This document shows, in pieces, positions 55,339-63,795 of a stretch of DNA of 64,000 nucleotides; positions within the stretch are counted from its first letter, which is position 1; the number at the start of each line of letters is the position of its first letter. The DNA lies in assembly GCA_963756025.1 (NCBI GenBank), contig CAVWMF010000009.1:124001-188000 (forward strand). The letters are read 5' to 3'. This stretch comes from Bog-473 sp963756025 (GTDB taxonomy: Bacteria; Actinomycetota; Acidimicrobiia; Acidimicrobiales; RAAP-2). The notes below the pieces were generated by a model. It made no database searches. It saw nothing but the letters and a program-made list of their open reading frames with translations, and had not been told where the DNA came from. A program made the position numbers and the translations under genes.

Positions 55339-56901
55339 TCAGCTCAGATCCGGCTCGGCCAGCAACGACGAGCGCAACTTGCCGCGCTGAATCTGTCCGG
55401 TTGCAGCGGTGCGCGGCAGGGCGGCGACGCAGGCCACGGCGCGCGGGTGTTTGAAGCTGGCCAGACGCGTGGCGACATGGGCCCGGAGACTCGCGACGCT
55501 GGGGGCCGGTATTCCGGGTTCGAGGACGAGGACGGCGCACACGATCTCACCCCATGTCGCATCGGGTAGTCCGACCACGCCCACCTCGCGCAGGCCGGGA
55601 AATCCCTCGAGCGCCCCTTCGACCTCACTCGGAGCGATCGTCTCGCCTCCGGAGCGAATGATCTCGCGGCGCCGCCCGGTGATGGTGAGATAACCCTCCT
55701 CGTCCATCACGGCCAGGTCGCCCGACTTGTACCAGCCGTCGTCGAGGACGGCCGCCGTCTCGTCGGGGAGGTCGAAGTAGCCCGACATCACGGTCTCACC
55801 GCGGAGGCACAGCTCGCCGTCGATGATGGCGGCGTCGAAGCCCGGATTCGGCCGCCCGATGCTGCCGGACTTGCGAAAGAGGTCGTGATCGCCGAGGGTC
55901 GTTGCGATGCCCATCTCCGTCGATCCGTAGCTGATGGTGGTCTCGGTACTCGGCAGCCGGTTCTTGATCTCGCGCAAGAGATCCTCGCTGACCGTCGAGG
56001 TTCCCGTGATCGCGTAGCGGAGGCTGGAAAGATCGTGCGACCGAGCCGTCATGCTGTCGAAGACCCGACGCCACAGCGCCGGTATGCAGTAGAGGGTCGA
56101 CGGGCGCCACAACTCGGCCTGGACCAGCAGCCGCTCACCGGTGGGCTGGCTGACCAGATGGATAGGCCGGAGCAGTGCCCATGCACTGAGCACGGCATTC
56201 CAACCTGCCATGTGGAACAAGGGGAATGGGCAGAGGTCGCCGCCGCCGCCCGGGGCGACGAGTCGTGTGGCCCCACCCAGGGGAACAGCGCGCATCCAAC
56301 TGGCGTAGTGCGAGAGCACGACGCCCTTGGGGCGGCCGGTGCTCCCACTGGTCAGGAAGATCACGTGCTCCCGGTCCGGTGTGGGTTCGGGCTGATCCAG
56401 AGCTCCCGCCGACGCACTCGTGATTTCGGCATCGAGATCCAGGCCCGGGGTGACCTTCCCCGCCGCTCCGGTGACAGCGAGCGGGAGGACCAGTTCCCGG
56501 GCGATCTCGGCCGCCTGGTCGAGGTGCCCGGCATCAGTCAGGAGGACCCGCGGGCGGAGATACGTCATCACGTCGCGGGCCTCGGCCAAAGAGAACGCCG
56601 GATTCAGCGGAACGAAGGCTGCGCCCAAACGGGCGGCGGCGAAGAACACATCGAGGGACCGCAGGGAAATGTCGGTCCACGAAGCCACACGGTCGCCGAG
56701 GAGGACTCCCTGGCCGGACAAGACGCGAGCCGACCTGTTTGCGCCGCCATCGACGTCAGCGAAAGTGACGGACTCCTGGTCCAGCGTCGCCGCGATGCAG
56801 CGGGGGGAGAGCGCAGCCGCGCGGCTGAGGATCCGGCCGACAAGGACGGTCACCGGCGCTCGCGGCAGAGACCGGCACCGAGGACTTCGATCTTCACGCA
56901 T
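55339..56901 (-). CDS. Acyl-CoA synthetase (AMP-forming), leftward
   Basis: An adenylate-forming ligase of about 520 residues. The phosphate-binding loop is FLTSGSTGRPKGVVLSH, the adenine motif SYGSTEMG, then GWYKSGDLAVMDEEG and GRRREIIRSGGETI. As in its neighbour at 52811, the A10 lysine is replaced by Gln (ATGQIQRGKL). The start is uncertain: ATG 56901 is taken, but GGGAGGGG abuts it without spacing, and GTG 56853 (TVLVGRILSRAA) is a plausible alternative. TATAAT on the minus strand at 56970-56975 could be its -10 box. Confidence 0.8.
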   Translation of the reverse strand: MREDRSPRCRSLPRAPVTVLVGRILSRAAALSPRCIAATLDQESVTFADVDGGANRSARVLSGQGVLLGDRVASWTDISLRSLDVFFAAARLGAAFVPLNPAFSLAEARDVMTYLRPRVLLTDAGHLDQAAEIARELVLPLAVTGAAGKVTPGLDLDAEITSASAGALDQPEPTPDREHVIFLTSGSTGRPKGVVLSHYASWMRAVPLGGATRLVAPGGGGDLCPFPLFHMAGWNAVLSAWALLRPIHLVSQPTGERLLVQAELWRPSTLYCIPALWRRVFDSMTARSHDLSSLRYAITGTSTVSEDLLREIKNRLPSTETTISYGSTEMGIATTLGDHDLFRKSGSIGRPNPGFDAAIIDGELCLRGETVMSGYFDLPDETAAVLDDGWYKSGDLAVMDEEGYLTITGRRREIIRSGGETIAPSEVEGALEGFPGLREVGVVGLPDATWGEIVCAVLVLEPGIPAPSVASLRAHVATRLASFKHPRAVACVAALPRTAATGQIQRGKLRSSLLAEPDLS

Positions 56902-57101
56902 CCCCTCCCACGGCGGCGTCGCCGGCGTCACCAAAGGGACACATTGCGCCCTTCCGTGTGTCTATAACTATTATAAGCACGCGACTCTTTGCGGCCGGCG
57001 TGGGCGGCGAGGCGAAGGGGACGTGAAGAGGCTGAGCCGGCAGGGTCGAGGAGCACACGGGGAGGGCCGGGCGAAGCCCCTGATCGGGGCGTCGTGACCT
57101 C

Positions 57102-57129
57102 TTGCCCCACCCCTTAACGATGCTATCAT
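57102..57129 (+). promoter_or_regulatory. Probable promoter of the rightward acyl-CoA dehydrogenase operon
   Basis: TTGCCC (57102-57107) and TATCAT (57124-57129), 16 bases apart, lie in an A/T-rich patch about 95 bases before the TTG start at 57223. A GCCCC/GGGGC inverted repeat (57077-57091) lies just before it. Confidence 0.4.
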
Positions 57130-57222
57130 TTAACTCATAACTTTCTGAAGAACGAGGCGTCGAGGCTCATTTCGGTAACGGTTCGGCGGGAAGCGACATT
57201 CGATTGAAGAAGAGGAAATCCC

Positions 57223-58395
57223 TTGGACTACGAGTTCGGCGAGGAAGGCAATCAGCTTCGATCCCTCCTGCGGGAACTGATTCACGAGCGGATCCCACCG
57301 GGGTTCCTGGGCGCGTTCACCGATGACCCCGAGGACCTGGCGATCACCCAGCGCTTCTGCAAGGAATTGGCCGCCAAAGGGCTGTTGACGTTGTCGTGGC
57401 CCGACGAGTTCGGCGGCCAGGACGGTTCGTTGTGGGACCAGACCGTTGTGCGTGAAGAGATGTGGGCCCATCACGAGCCCCGGGGCGCCCAGTACATGGG
57501 CCTCAACTGGGTCGGTCCATCGATCATGGAGTTCGGCACGGAGCATCAAAAGACGATCCACCTGCCTCCGATCGCCGCCGGCGAGCGCATCTGGTGCCAA
57601 GGCTTCAGCGAGCCCGATGCGGGATCCGACCTCTTCGCACTGTCGACCCGAGCCGTCAAGGACGGCGAGTCCTGGCGCATTTCGGGTCAAAAGATCTGGA
57701 CCTCCTACGCGGAGATGGCGGAGTACTGCTTTTTGGCCACCCGGGTGCCCGACGTTGACGATGAGCCCGGCGGCATCACGATTTTCTTGATCCCGATGGA
57801 CCGGGAGGGCATCGAGGTGCGTCCCATCGCGTCCATGCTCGGACCGCATCATCTGAACGAGTGCTTCTTCGACAACGTCTGGGCCTCTTCCGAGGAGATC
57901 CTGGGCGGTGTCGGCGGAGGGACCACGGTCATCCGTCGCACGCTGTCCTATGAGCGTGTGGGTATCGCTCGCTATGCCAGATGTGATCGGTTGCTGTCGC
58001 TGTTATCACGGGAGCTCGAGGGAACGTGGGCCACCCTTCCGCCCGCCCTCCGCTCGCGCTGGAACAAGGCGCTGATCAAGGTGCGCACGGCCCGGCTCCT
58101 GGCGTACCGCTGTGTGGCGGCCCAGGTTCGGGGGGACGCCAACTCCAATACGCTGGCCAGCGTGGCCAGGGTCGCCGTCACCCAGTGCGACCAGGAGATC
58201 GCCGAGACGCTGATGCAGGTGCTCGGTCATCGCACGCTCGAGGGGGTCGGTGCCGACGCGCCCTTCCATGGTGCCATGGAGGACCATTGGCGTTACGCCC
58301 AAGCGTCGACTGTGGCGGCGGGAGCAATCGAAGTCCAGCGTGAGACCGTCGCCCGTTCGGTGTTGGGAAGGGCCAGTGGATCTCGCGCTTCCTGA
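57223..58395 (+). CDS. Acyl-CoA dehydrogenase, larger subunit-like
   Basis: A 390-residue acyl-CoA dehydrogenase starting at TTG 57223, fitted by AGAGGA nine bases upstream. The flavin-binding pattern is evident: WCQGFSEPDAGSDLFAL, WRISGQKIWTSYAEMA and the C-terminal TLASVARVAVTQCDQEIAETLMQVLG. The usual C-terminal WxGTxEIQR appears as STVAAGAIEVQRETVARSVLG. The next gene starts inside its last codons, so the pair is translationally coupled and may form a two-subunit enzyme, as FadE pairs do in steroid-ring and side-chain degradation. Confidence 0.85.
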   Translation: MDYEFGEEGNQLRSLLRELIHERIPPGFLGAFTDDPEDLAITQRFCKELAAKGLLTLSWPDEFGGQDGSLWDQTVVREEMWAHHEPRGAQYMGLNWVGPSIMEFGTEHQKTIHLPPIAAGERIWCQGFSEPDAGSDLFALSTRAVKDGESWRISGQKIWTSYAEMAEYCFLATRVPDVDDEPGGITIFLIPMDREGIEVRPIASMLGPHHLNECFFDNVWASSEEILGGVGGGTTVIRRTLSYERVGIARYARCDRLLSLLSRELEGTWATLPPALRSRWNKALIKVRTARLLAYRCVAAQVRGDANSNTLASVARVAVTQCDQEIAETLMQVLGHRTLEGVGADAPFHGAMEDHWRYAQASTVAAGAIEVQRETVARSVLGRASGSRAS

Positions 58396-59335
58396 GGTCG
58401 CCGAGCAGTTCGCCGAGGCGGCCGAGCGGGCCTTCGCCGATGCCGGCGGAGTCGAACTGGCGCGTCGGGCCGAAGCCGACCCCTCCTTGCGTCTGCGCGA
58501 AGTGAAGGTCGTCCTCGACAGGCTCGGCGTGCCCGACCTGGACCCGCGCGCCGACCTGGACTCGTCCGTCATGGCAGCCGAATTGGTACGCGTGGCCGGA
58601 CGGTCCATCATTCCGTTTCCCGTGGTGGCTTATGTCGCAGCCCGGCCCGAGGACGGGTTGCCCGTGGCTTTTGCCTCATCCCTCCCGCTCCGGGTCGATC
58701 ACGGAGATCTCTTCGAAGCGTGGGTGCTCCATGACCTCGACGCCGCGGCCCGCACCGCAGCGCCCGCTGCGCCGCGTCTCGACAGTCGGCTCGCCCCCTT
58801 CGTCACGGACATGAGGCGCCAGGAAGACCTCGGGCCGAGCCCGGCGGGTGAGGTCGAATTGCTGTGCGTCCTGTGGGCCTCTTACCTGCTCGGGGTAAGT
58901 GAGTACGCGCTCGAGCAGGCTGTCGACCATGTGAAGGGCAGGGTGCAGTTCGGCCGGCCACTCTCGGACCTGCAATCCGTCCGTTTCCAGGTGGCTGACG
59001 CCACCGTGGCCGTCGACGGGCTGCGAGAGCTGATCCGCTTCAGCTTGTGGCGCTTGTCCACCGATCCCCGGCATGCGCGCGGCGACGCGTTGGCCGCCCG
59101 GCTGCAGGCCCAAGAGGTAGCCCAGCCCGTCCTCCGCGTGGCCCAGCAACTCCATGGCGCGGCCGGCATGTGTGACGAGTACGACATCTCATTCCTCGTG
59201 CGCCATGCCCAACCGGCCATGCGGCTCCCGATCGACTCCGATGGCCTGTCGGACATCTTGTTCGACAGCATCACATCCGACGGATTCGCCACCCTCTTCC
59301 CCTTGCGGGCAGCGGACTTGGACGGGCCGGACTGA
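58376..59335 (+). CDS. Acyl-CoA dehydrogenase, smaller subunit-like
   Basis: A 320-residue protein beginning at GTG 58376, behind GGGAAGGG, overlapping the previous gene by 20 bases. Its middle domain is reduced; the C-terminal helical domain is preserved (QAVDHVKGRVQFGRPLSDLQSVRFQ, then VAQQLHGAAGMCDEYDISFLVRHAQ). The FAD-binding region is shorter than in its partner and no obvious catalytic base is found. In known heterodimeric dehydrogenases of this type one subunit is likewise reduced. Confidence 0.8.
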   Translation: MDLALPEVAEQFAEAAERAFADAGGVELARRAEADPSLRLREVKVVLDRLGVPDLDPRADLDSSVMAAELVRVAGRSIIPFPVVAYVAARPEDGLPVAFASSLPLRVDHGDLFEAWVLHDLDAAARTAAPAAPRLDSRLAPFVTDMRRQEDLGPSPAGEVELLCVLWASYLLGVSEYALEQAVDHVKGRVQFGRPLSDLQSVRFQVADATVAVDGLRELIRFSLWRLSTDPRHARGDALAARLQAQEVAQPVLRVAQQLHGAAGMCDEYDISFLVRHAQPAMRLPIDSDGLSDILFDSITSDGFATLFPLRAADLDGPD

Positions 59336-59345
59336 CCGCGCGGGA

Positions 59346-60179
59346 ATGATGGAAGAACCGACGCCGGAATCGCTCGCTGTCCCACCGACGCGTCTCGATG
59401 GGCGCACGGCTCTGATCACCGGTGGGGGGCGAGGAATAGGGCGGGTGCTTGCGCTCGTCTTCGCGCGCGCCGGAGCAAATGTCGTCGTGGTCTCGCGCAG
59501 CGCGGACCAGGTGGGGGCCGTCCAAAAGGAGGTCGCGTCGCTGGGAGCCAATGGGCTGGGACTCGTGGCCGACGTGAGTGATCCACCGCAGGTGCGGTCG
59601 ATGACGTCGACCGCACTGGACGAGTTCGGGCGTGTGGACATTCTCGTCAACAACGCCGGGAACCTCATCTACAAGCCTTTGGTCCCCCTTCCCGGCTCGA
59701 CCATGCAGGGCAGGTGGACGAGTCAGGGTCCGGTGTCCGACGAGGAATGGTTCGGTACGCTCAACACGCATGTGAGTGCGAGCTTCTTCGCTCTGCGCGA
59801 ACTGGTACCGGGAATGCTGGAGAATCGATGGGGCCGTGTCCTCAACATCACCAGCGCAGCGCGCTCGCGTGTCGTGCCGTTCTGCGCGCCCTACGAAATG
59901 GCCAAGGGCGCACTGGCCGCACTGACCCGGAGCCTGGCCCACGAATGGGCCGGGTATCAGGTCACGGTCAACTCGATCGCGCCAGGGCAATTCCACACGA
60001 CGATGTCGGCTGACCTGCACGAGATCCCAAAATCGAGGGAATGGATGATGAAGCGGATCCCCATGCACCGTGACGGCGCGTTCTCCGAACTGGGTGCCCT
60101 GGCGCTCTACCTGGTGAGTGATGCGGCAGCCTTCGTTACCGGACAGGAGATTTTCATCGACGGGGGTGAGTCCCTGTAG
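59346..60179 (+). CDS. Short-chain dehydrogenase/reductase
   Basis: A 277-residue SDR starting at ATG 59346 (ATG 59349 is also possible). The cofactor loop is TGGGRGIGR (about 25-33), NNAGN follows, the catalytic Ser is in NITSAAR and Tyr-Lys in YEMAKGAL. The segment PLPGSTMQGRWTSQGPVSDEEW is an unusual insertion between the NAG strand and the active site. It lies 10 bases after the dehydrogenase pair and probably acts on a hydroxyacyl intermediate or an alcohol. Confidence 0.82.
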   Translation: MMEEPTPESLAVPPTRLDGRTALITGGGRGIGRVLALVFARAGANVVVVSRSADQVGAVQKEVASLGANGLGLVADVSDPPQVRSMTSTALDEFGRVDILVNNAGNLIYKPLVPLPGSTMQGRWTSQGPVSDEEWFGTLNTHVSASFFALRELVPGMLENRWGRVLNITSAARSRVVPFCAPYEMAKGALAALTRSLAHEWAGYQVTVNSIAPGQFHTTMSADLHEIPKSREWMMKRIPMHRDGAFSELGALALYLVSDAAAFVTGQEIFIDGGESL

Positions 60180-60329
60180 CTGTCCGGCGGCAGGATGCCC
60201 GCCTCCTGTTGCAAAGATAAAGATAGTCAACCAAGATGGGGCGGGCGGTTGCGTTGGGGCCGGCTGTCGTGACGCTCGGCGCCGGCGCGCGTCGGGTGGA
60301 GCGCAGCACGTCTCGCCAAGGGGGATCAG

Positions 60330-61541
60330 ATGAAGAGCTCGGGTACGACGCCCGTCGTGAATGCCAGCTTCCACGAGGACGGGTTCAACCAGGACCCGTA
60401 CCCCACCCTCGAGGAGATCCGACGCGCCGGTCCGATCGTGTACAACGAGCTCTTGGACCGTTGGATGGTGACGGCGTACCCACTCGTCTCGCGCGTCCTG
60501 GGTGACAGCGGTCATTACGCACAGGGAGCGGGCGACGCCTTCGTCGACTTCTTCGGCGGCACGACGATGGAGACCATCGACGAACCCGAACGTCACAACG
60601 CCATGCGCGGCATTTGGGCGGCGGATTTCCAGCGCGGCAACCTAGAAGGGCGCCGGGAGCTGGTCGAGAGGGTTGTGGCCGATCAGCTAGATCCCTTCGT
60701 CGATCGCCTTCGTTCGGGCGAGACGGTCGAAGCTGTGGCCGAACTCACCCGCAGTATCCCGACCCTGGTCATCGCGAACATGCTCGGCATCGACACTGCG
60801 ATGTTTGCGCAATTCAGCGCGTGGAGTGACGCCATGGGCACGACGACCGAGGGAGCGCTCGACCCGACCGAAAAGGGCATGGAGACCGTCATGGCAGGGC
60901 GCCAGGCCACCGCGGAGCTCAACGCCTACATCGCAGAGCAGGTGGACGAGCGTCGGAGGAATCCGAGCGACGATCTCATCGGGAAAATGGTGGCCGCGCC
61001 CTTTGCCAGGAGCGAAATGAGTGAGAAGGAGATCATCGCCAGCAACACGCAGCTGGTGTTCGCCGGCAACGAGACCACCGCCAAGTTGATGGCGCATACG
61101 CTCGTCTCCCTGGCAGCCCACCCCGACCAGCGCCGCCTGTTGGCTCAGGACCGGTCCCTCGTGCTTCCCGCCATCGAGGAGGTGCACCGCTGGCAGACGA
61201 TCACTCAGTTCATCGACCGTGACGTGCGGGTCGAGGTCGAGCTGGCCGGCGCCCGGCTCACTCCCGGGGCGGTGGTCATGCCGATACAGGGAGCGGGCAA
61301 CCGCGATCCGGAGCGCTGGGACAACGCGTCGGCCTTCGACATCATGCGGCCGCCCCGTCAGCATCTCGGCTTCGGCTTCGGCCTCCACAGCTGCATCGGC
61401 CTCAACCTGGCCAGGCTCGAGGTCCAGGTCTGGCTCGACCGCCTTCTCGATCTGCTGCCCGAGTACGAGGTGGTCGGGCAGGTGGACTACGGGCCGAACT
61501 ATCAGTTGCGGGGCCCGGCGGCGGTATATCTCGCCGCTTGA
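60330..61541 (+). CDS. Cytochrome P450 (third)
   Basis: A 403-residue P450 beginning at ATG 60330. I-helix FAGNETTAK (about 244-252), where Asn-Glu replaces the usual Gly-Asp/Glu; K-helix IEEVHRW; heme loop FGFGLHSCIGLNLARLEV with axial Cys 355. The 150 bases before it are A/T-rich (TTGCAAAGATAAAGATAGTC) and may contain a promoter. It is followed by the cyclase-family gene with 50 bases between them. No ferredoxin gene is near. Confidence 0.88.
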   Translation: MKSSGTTPVVNASFHEDGFNQDPYPTLEEIRRAGPIVYNELLDRWMVTAYPLVSRVLGDSGHYAQGAGDAFVDFFGGTTMETIDEPERHNAMRGIWAADFQRGNLEGRRELVERVVADQLDPFVDRLRSGETVEAVAELTRSIPTLVIANMLGIDTAMFAQFSAWSDAMGTTTEGALDPTEKGMETVMAGRQATAELNAYIAEQVDERRRNPSDDLIGKMVAAPFARSEMSEKEIIASNTQLVFAGNETTAKLMAHTLVSLAAHPDQRRLLAQDRSLVLPAIEEVHRWQTITQFIDRDVRVEVELAGARLTPGAVVMPIQGAGNRDPERWDNASAFDIMRPPRQHLGFGFGLHSCIGLNLARLEVQVWLDRLLDLLPEYEVVGQVDYGPNYQLRGPAAVYLAA

Positions 61542-61591
61542 CCGGCTCCCTTGTGATTACTAACTTTGCACATTAACGTCAGGGGGGTCGG

Positions 61592-62512
61592 GTGGAAAAT
61601 TTCAAGGTCATCGGTGACCGCCTCTCCAACTGGGGACGGTGGGGCGCGGAGGACCAGCGGGGGACGCTGAACTTCATCACGCCGCAGCGGATCGTCGAGG
61701 CGACGCGCTGCGTACGCACCGGGAAGGTCTTCGAGCTCAGCATCCCCATCGGGTCCGACGGCCCGCAGACCGGCCGGGGCGGCCGGATCAATCCGTTGCA
61801 CTTCATGACCGTCATGCCGACGGACGATCTTCATCTCAGCGGCGGGATCAACATCTCTGACGACTTCATCTCCATGCCCCTGCAAGGCGCCACACAGTGG
61901 GACAGCCTGGCGCACGTCGGCTACGACGACGTCTTCTACAACAACGTGTCGGTGCATTCGGTCATGGCGATCGGAGGGGCATCGCGCAACGCGATCGACA
62001 ACGCGTTGCCGGGCATCGTCGGTCGTGGGGTCCTGGTCGACGTGGCGCGGGCCCGCGGCGTCGAGTGGATGCAAGCCGGGGAGGGGATCGAACCCGCCGA
62101 GTTGGACGCCGTCCTGGCGGCGCAGAGCGTCGAGGTCTCGTCGGGCGACATCCTGGCGGTGCGCACCGGTTGGCGGCGCAAGGCGCTGGTCGATGGCTGG
62201 GGGAACTGGATGGCAGGCAATCCCGGGCTCGGGCTTGCCTGCGCCGAGTGGCTCCACGACAAGGAGATCGCCGCGGTCGTGTCGGACAATTGGTGTATCG
62301 AGGTCCAGCCCTCGGCCGAGGGCACCGGGGTGCTGCCCCTGCACTGCGTCCTCATTCGCGATCTCGGAATGATGCTGGGGGAGATCCTCGACCTCGAGGG
62401 GTTGGCAGAGGACTGCGCCTCGGACGGCGTCTGGGAGTTCTTCCTGGCGGCGCCTCCGTTGCGGGTTGTCGGGGGAGTGGGGTCTCCAGTGAGCCCGCTC
62501 GCAATGAAATGA
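61592..62512 (+). CDS. Cyclase-family metal-dependent hydrolase (kynurenine formamidase-like)
   Basis: A 306-residue protein of the cyclase/kynurenine formamidase family, whose members hydrolyse formamides, cyclic amides or lactones. The pattern QGATQWDSLAHVGYDDVFYNN (about 98-118) has Asp 104 and His 108 of the metal site; the usual first His is Gln (THxD becomes TQWD), as in many actinobacterial members. The later VDVARARGVEWM and GDILAVRTGWRRK strands are conserved. It starts at GTG 61592 and is followed 31 bases later by an FMN oxidase gene. Confidence 0.8.
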   Translation: MENFKVIGDRLSNWGRWGAEDQRGTLNFITPQRIVEATRCVRTGKVFELSIPIGSDGPQTGRGGRINPLHFMTVMPTDDLHLSGGINISDDFISMPLQGATQWDSLAHVGYDDVFYNNVSVHSVMAIGGASRNAIDNALPGIVGRGVLVDVARARGVEWMQAGEGIEPAELDAVLAAQSVEVSSGDILAVRTGWRRKALVDGWGNWMAGNPGLGLACAEWLHDKEIAAVVSDNWCIEVQPSAEGTGVLPLHCVLIRDLGMMLGEILDLEGLAEDCASDGVWEFFLAAPPLRVVGGVGSPVSPLAMK

Positions 62513-62543
62513 GCGGGTCCGTCCTGACCGAAAGGGGCGGGCC

Positions 62544-63791
62544 TTGACGGTTTTCCAGTACAAGCTCACGTCCCGCGCCGGGCCGATCACCGTCGAGGAC
62601 TACCGGCAGCTGGCCAAGCGCGCCGTGCCGGGCATGGTGTGGGCCTATGTGGACAGCGGCGCTGAAGACCTCGGCACCCTGAAGGCAAACCGCGAGGCCT
62701 TCGAGAGATGGTGTCTGCGCACGAAGGTCCTGACGGGGAAGGATGCGAAGGACCTCAGTGTCGAGGTGGCGGGGGTTCCGCTCTCGATGCCGATCCTGTT
62801 GGCTCCGACCGGCTTGACCGGGATCTCCCACTGGACGGGCGAGGTGGGTGCGGCTCAGGCGGCAGAGGAGGTCGGAACCCGGGCCATCCTGAGCACGGCC
62901 GCCACCTATTCGATCGAGGAGGTGGGGGCCGCCACGAGGGAGGACCACTTCTACCAGCTCTATCCGTGGGCGGACGAGACCACCGGCGCTCGGGCGCTGA
63001 CGGAGTCATTCCTCGATCGGGCGAAGCGCTCGGGTTTCCGGGCGCTCTTCGTGACGGTGGATGTCCCGATCCACGGGAACCGGGAAAGCGAGCGCAAGCG
63101 GGGGATGGGGACACCGCCGGTCCTGACCCCGGCCCGTATCGCCAGTGCCGCCATACGGCCCAAATGGTGGTACGGATTCCTGCGCTACCAGAGGATGTCG
63201 TCCCGCAACCTGGTCGACCAGGGCGGCGCCCGTGCCGCCGTGCGCTCGGTCCAGGCGCAGTACAAGTGGATGCGGCCCGAACTCGTGTGGGATGACTTCG
63301 CCTGGATGCGTGAGCAGTGGGACGGCCCGGTGTACATCAAAGGGGTGCTCGACGCCGAGGATGCAGCGCGGGCCATCGACCTGGGCGCGACCGGGGTCGT
63401 GGTGTCGAACCACGGTGGTCGCCAGCTGGACGGAGCAGTCGCGACGCTCGATGCGCTCCCGGCCATCGCGCACCGTCTCGACGGTCAAGGCGAGATCCTG
63501 ATCGACGGAGGTATCCGACGTGGAAGCGACATCGTCAAGGCGCTGTGTCTGGGTGCGAAGGCGGTCTGCATCGGTCGCCCGTATCTCTACGGCCTCGGCG
63601 CCCGCGGTCCGGCCGGTGTGGCGCACGTCCTCAATATCCTCAGAGAAGAAGTGGCCCGCACGATGACCCTCATGGGCGTGGAGCGGCTGGAGGACCTGGA
63701 CGAGTCCTGGCTCGTCCCGGCGCAGCAGGTCGTACGCGATGAGTTCTACTCGGGACACATGACGGGCTTGGATGCCCGGACGGGGGGATAG
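62544..63791 (+). CDS. FMN-dependent alpha-hydroxyacid oxidase/dehydrogenase
   Basis: A 415-residue TIM-barrel protein of the glycolate oxidase/lactate dehydrogenase/mandelate dehydrogenase family. TTG 62544 is the start. The opening ITVEDYRQLAKRAVPGMVWAYVDSGAEDLGTL and the catalytic SNHGGRQLDG (His 290) with Arg 293 are typical, as are ILIDGGIRRGSDIVKAL and GAKAVCIGRPYLYGL for the FMN phosphate. It oxidises a 2-hydroxyacid to a 2-oxoacid. With the cyclase-family hydrolase before it and the aldolase after it, this could be the end of a ring-opening pathway. Confidence 0.87.
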   Translation: MTVFQYKLTSRAGPITVEDYRQLAKRAVPGMVWAYVDSGAEDLGTLKANREAFERWCLRTKVLTGKDAKDLSVEVAGVPLSMPILLAPTGLTGISHWTGEVGAAQAAEEVGTRAILSTAATYSIEEVGAATREDHFYQLYPWADETTGARALTESFLDRAKRSGFRALFVTVDVPIHGNRESERKRGMGTPPVLTPARIASAAIRPKWWYGFLRYQRMSSRNLVDQGGARAAVRSVQAQYKWMRPELVWDDFAWMREQWDGPVYIKGVLDAEDAARAIDLGATGVVVSNHGGRQLDGAVATLDALPAIAHRLDGQGEILIDGGIRRGSDIVKALCLGAKAVCIGRPYLYGLGARGPAGVAHVLNILREEVARTMTLMGVERLEDLDESWLVPAQQVVRDEFYSGHMTGLDARTGG

Positions 63792-63795
63792 GCGG

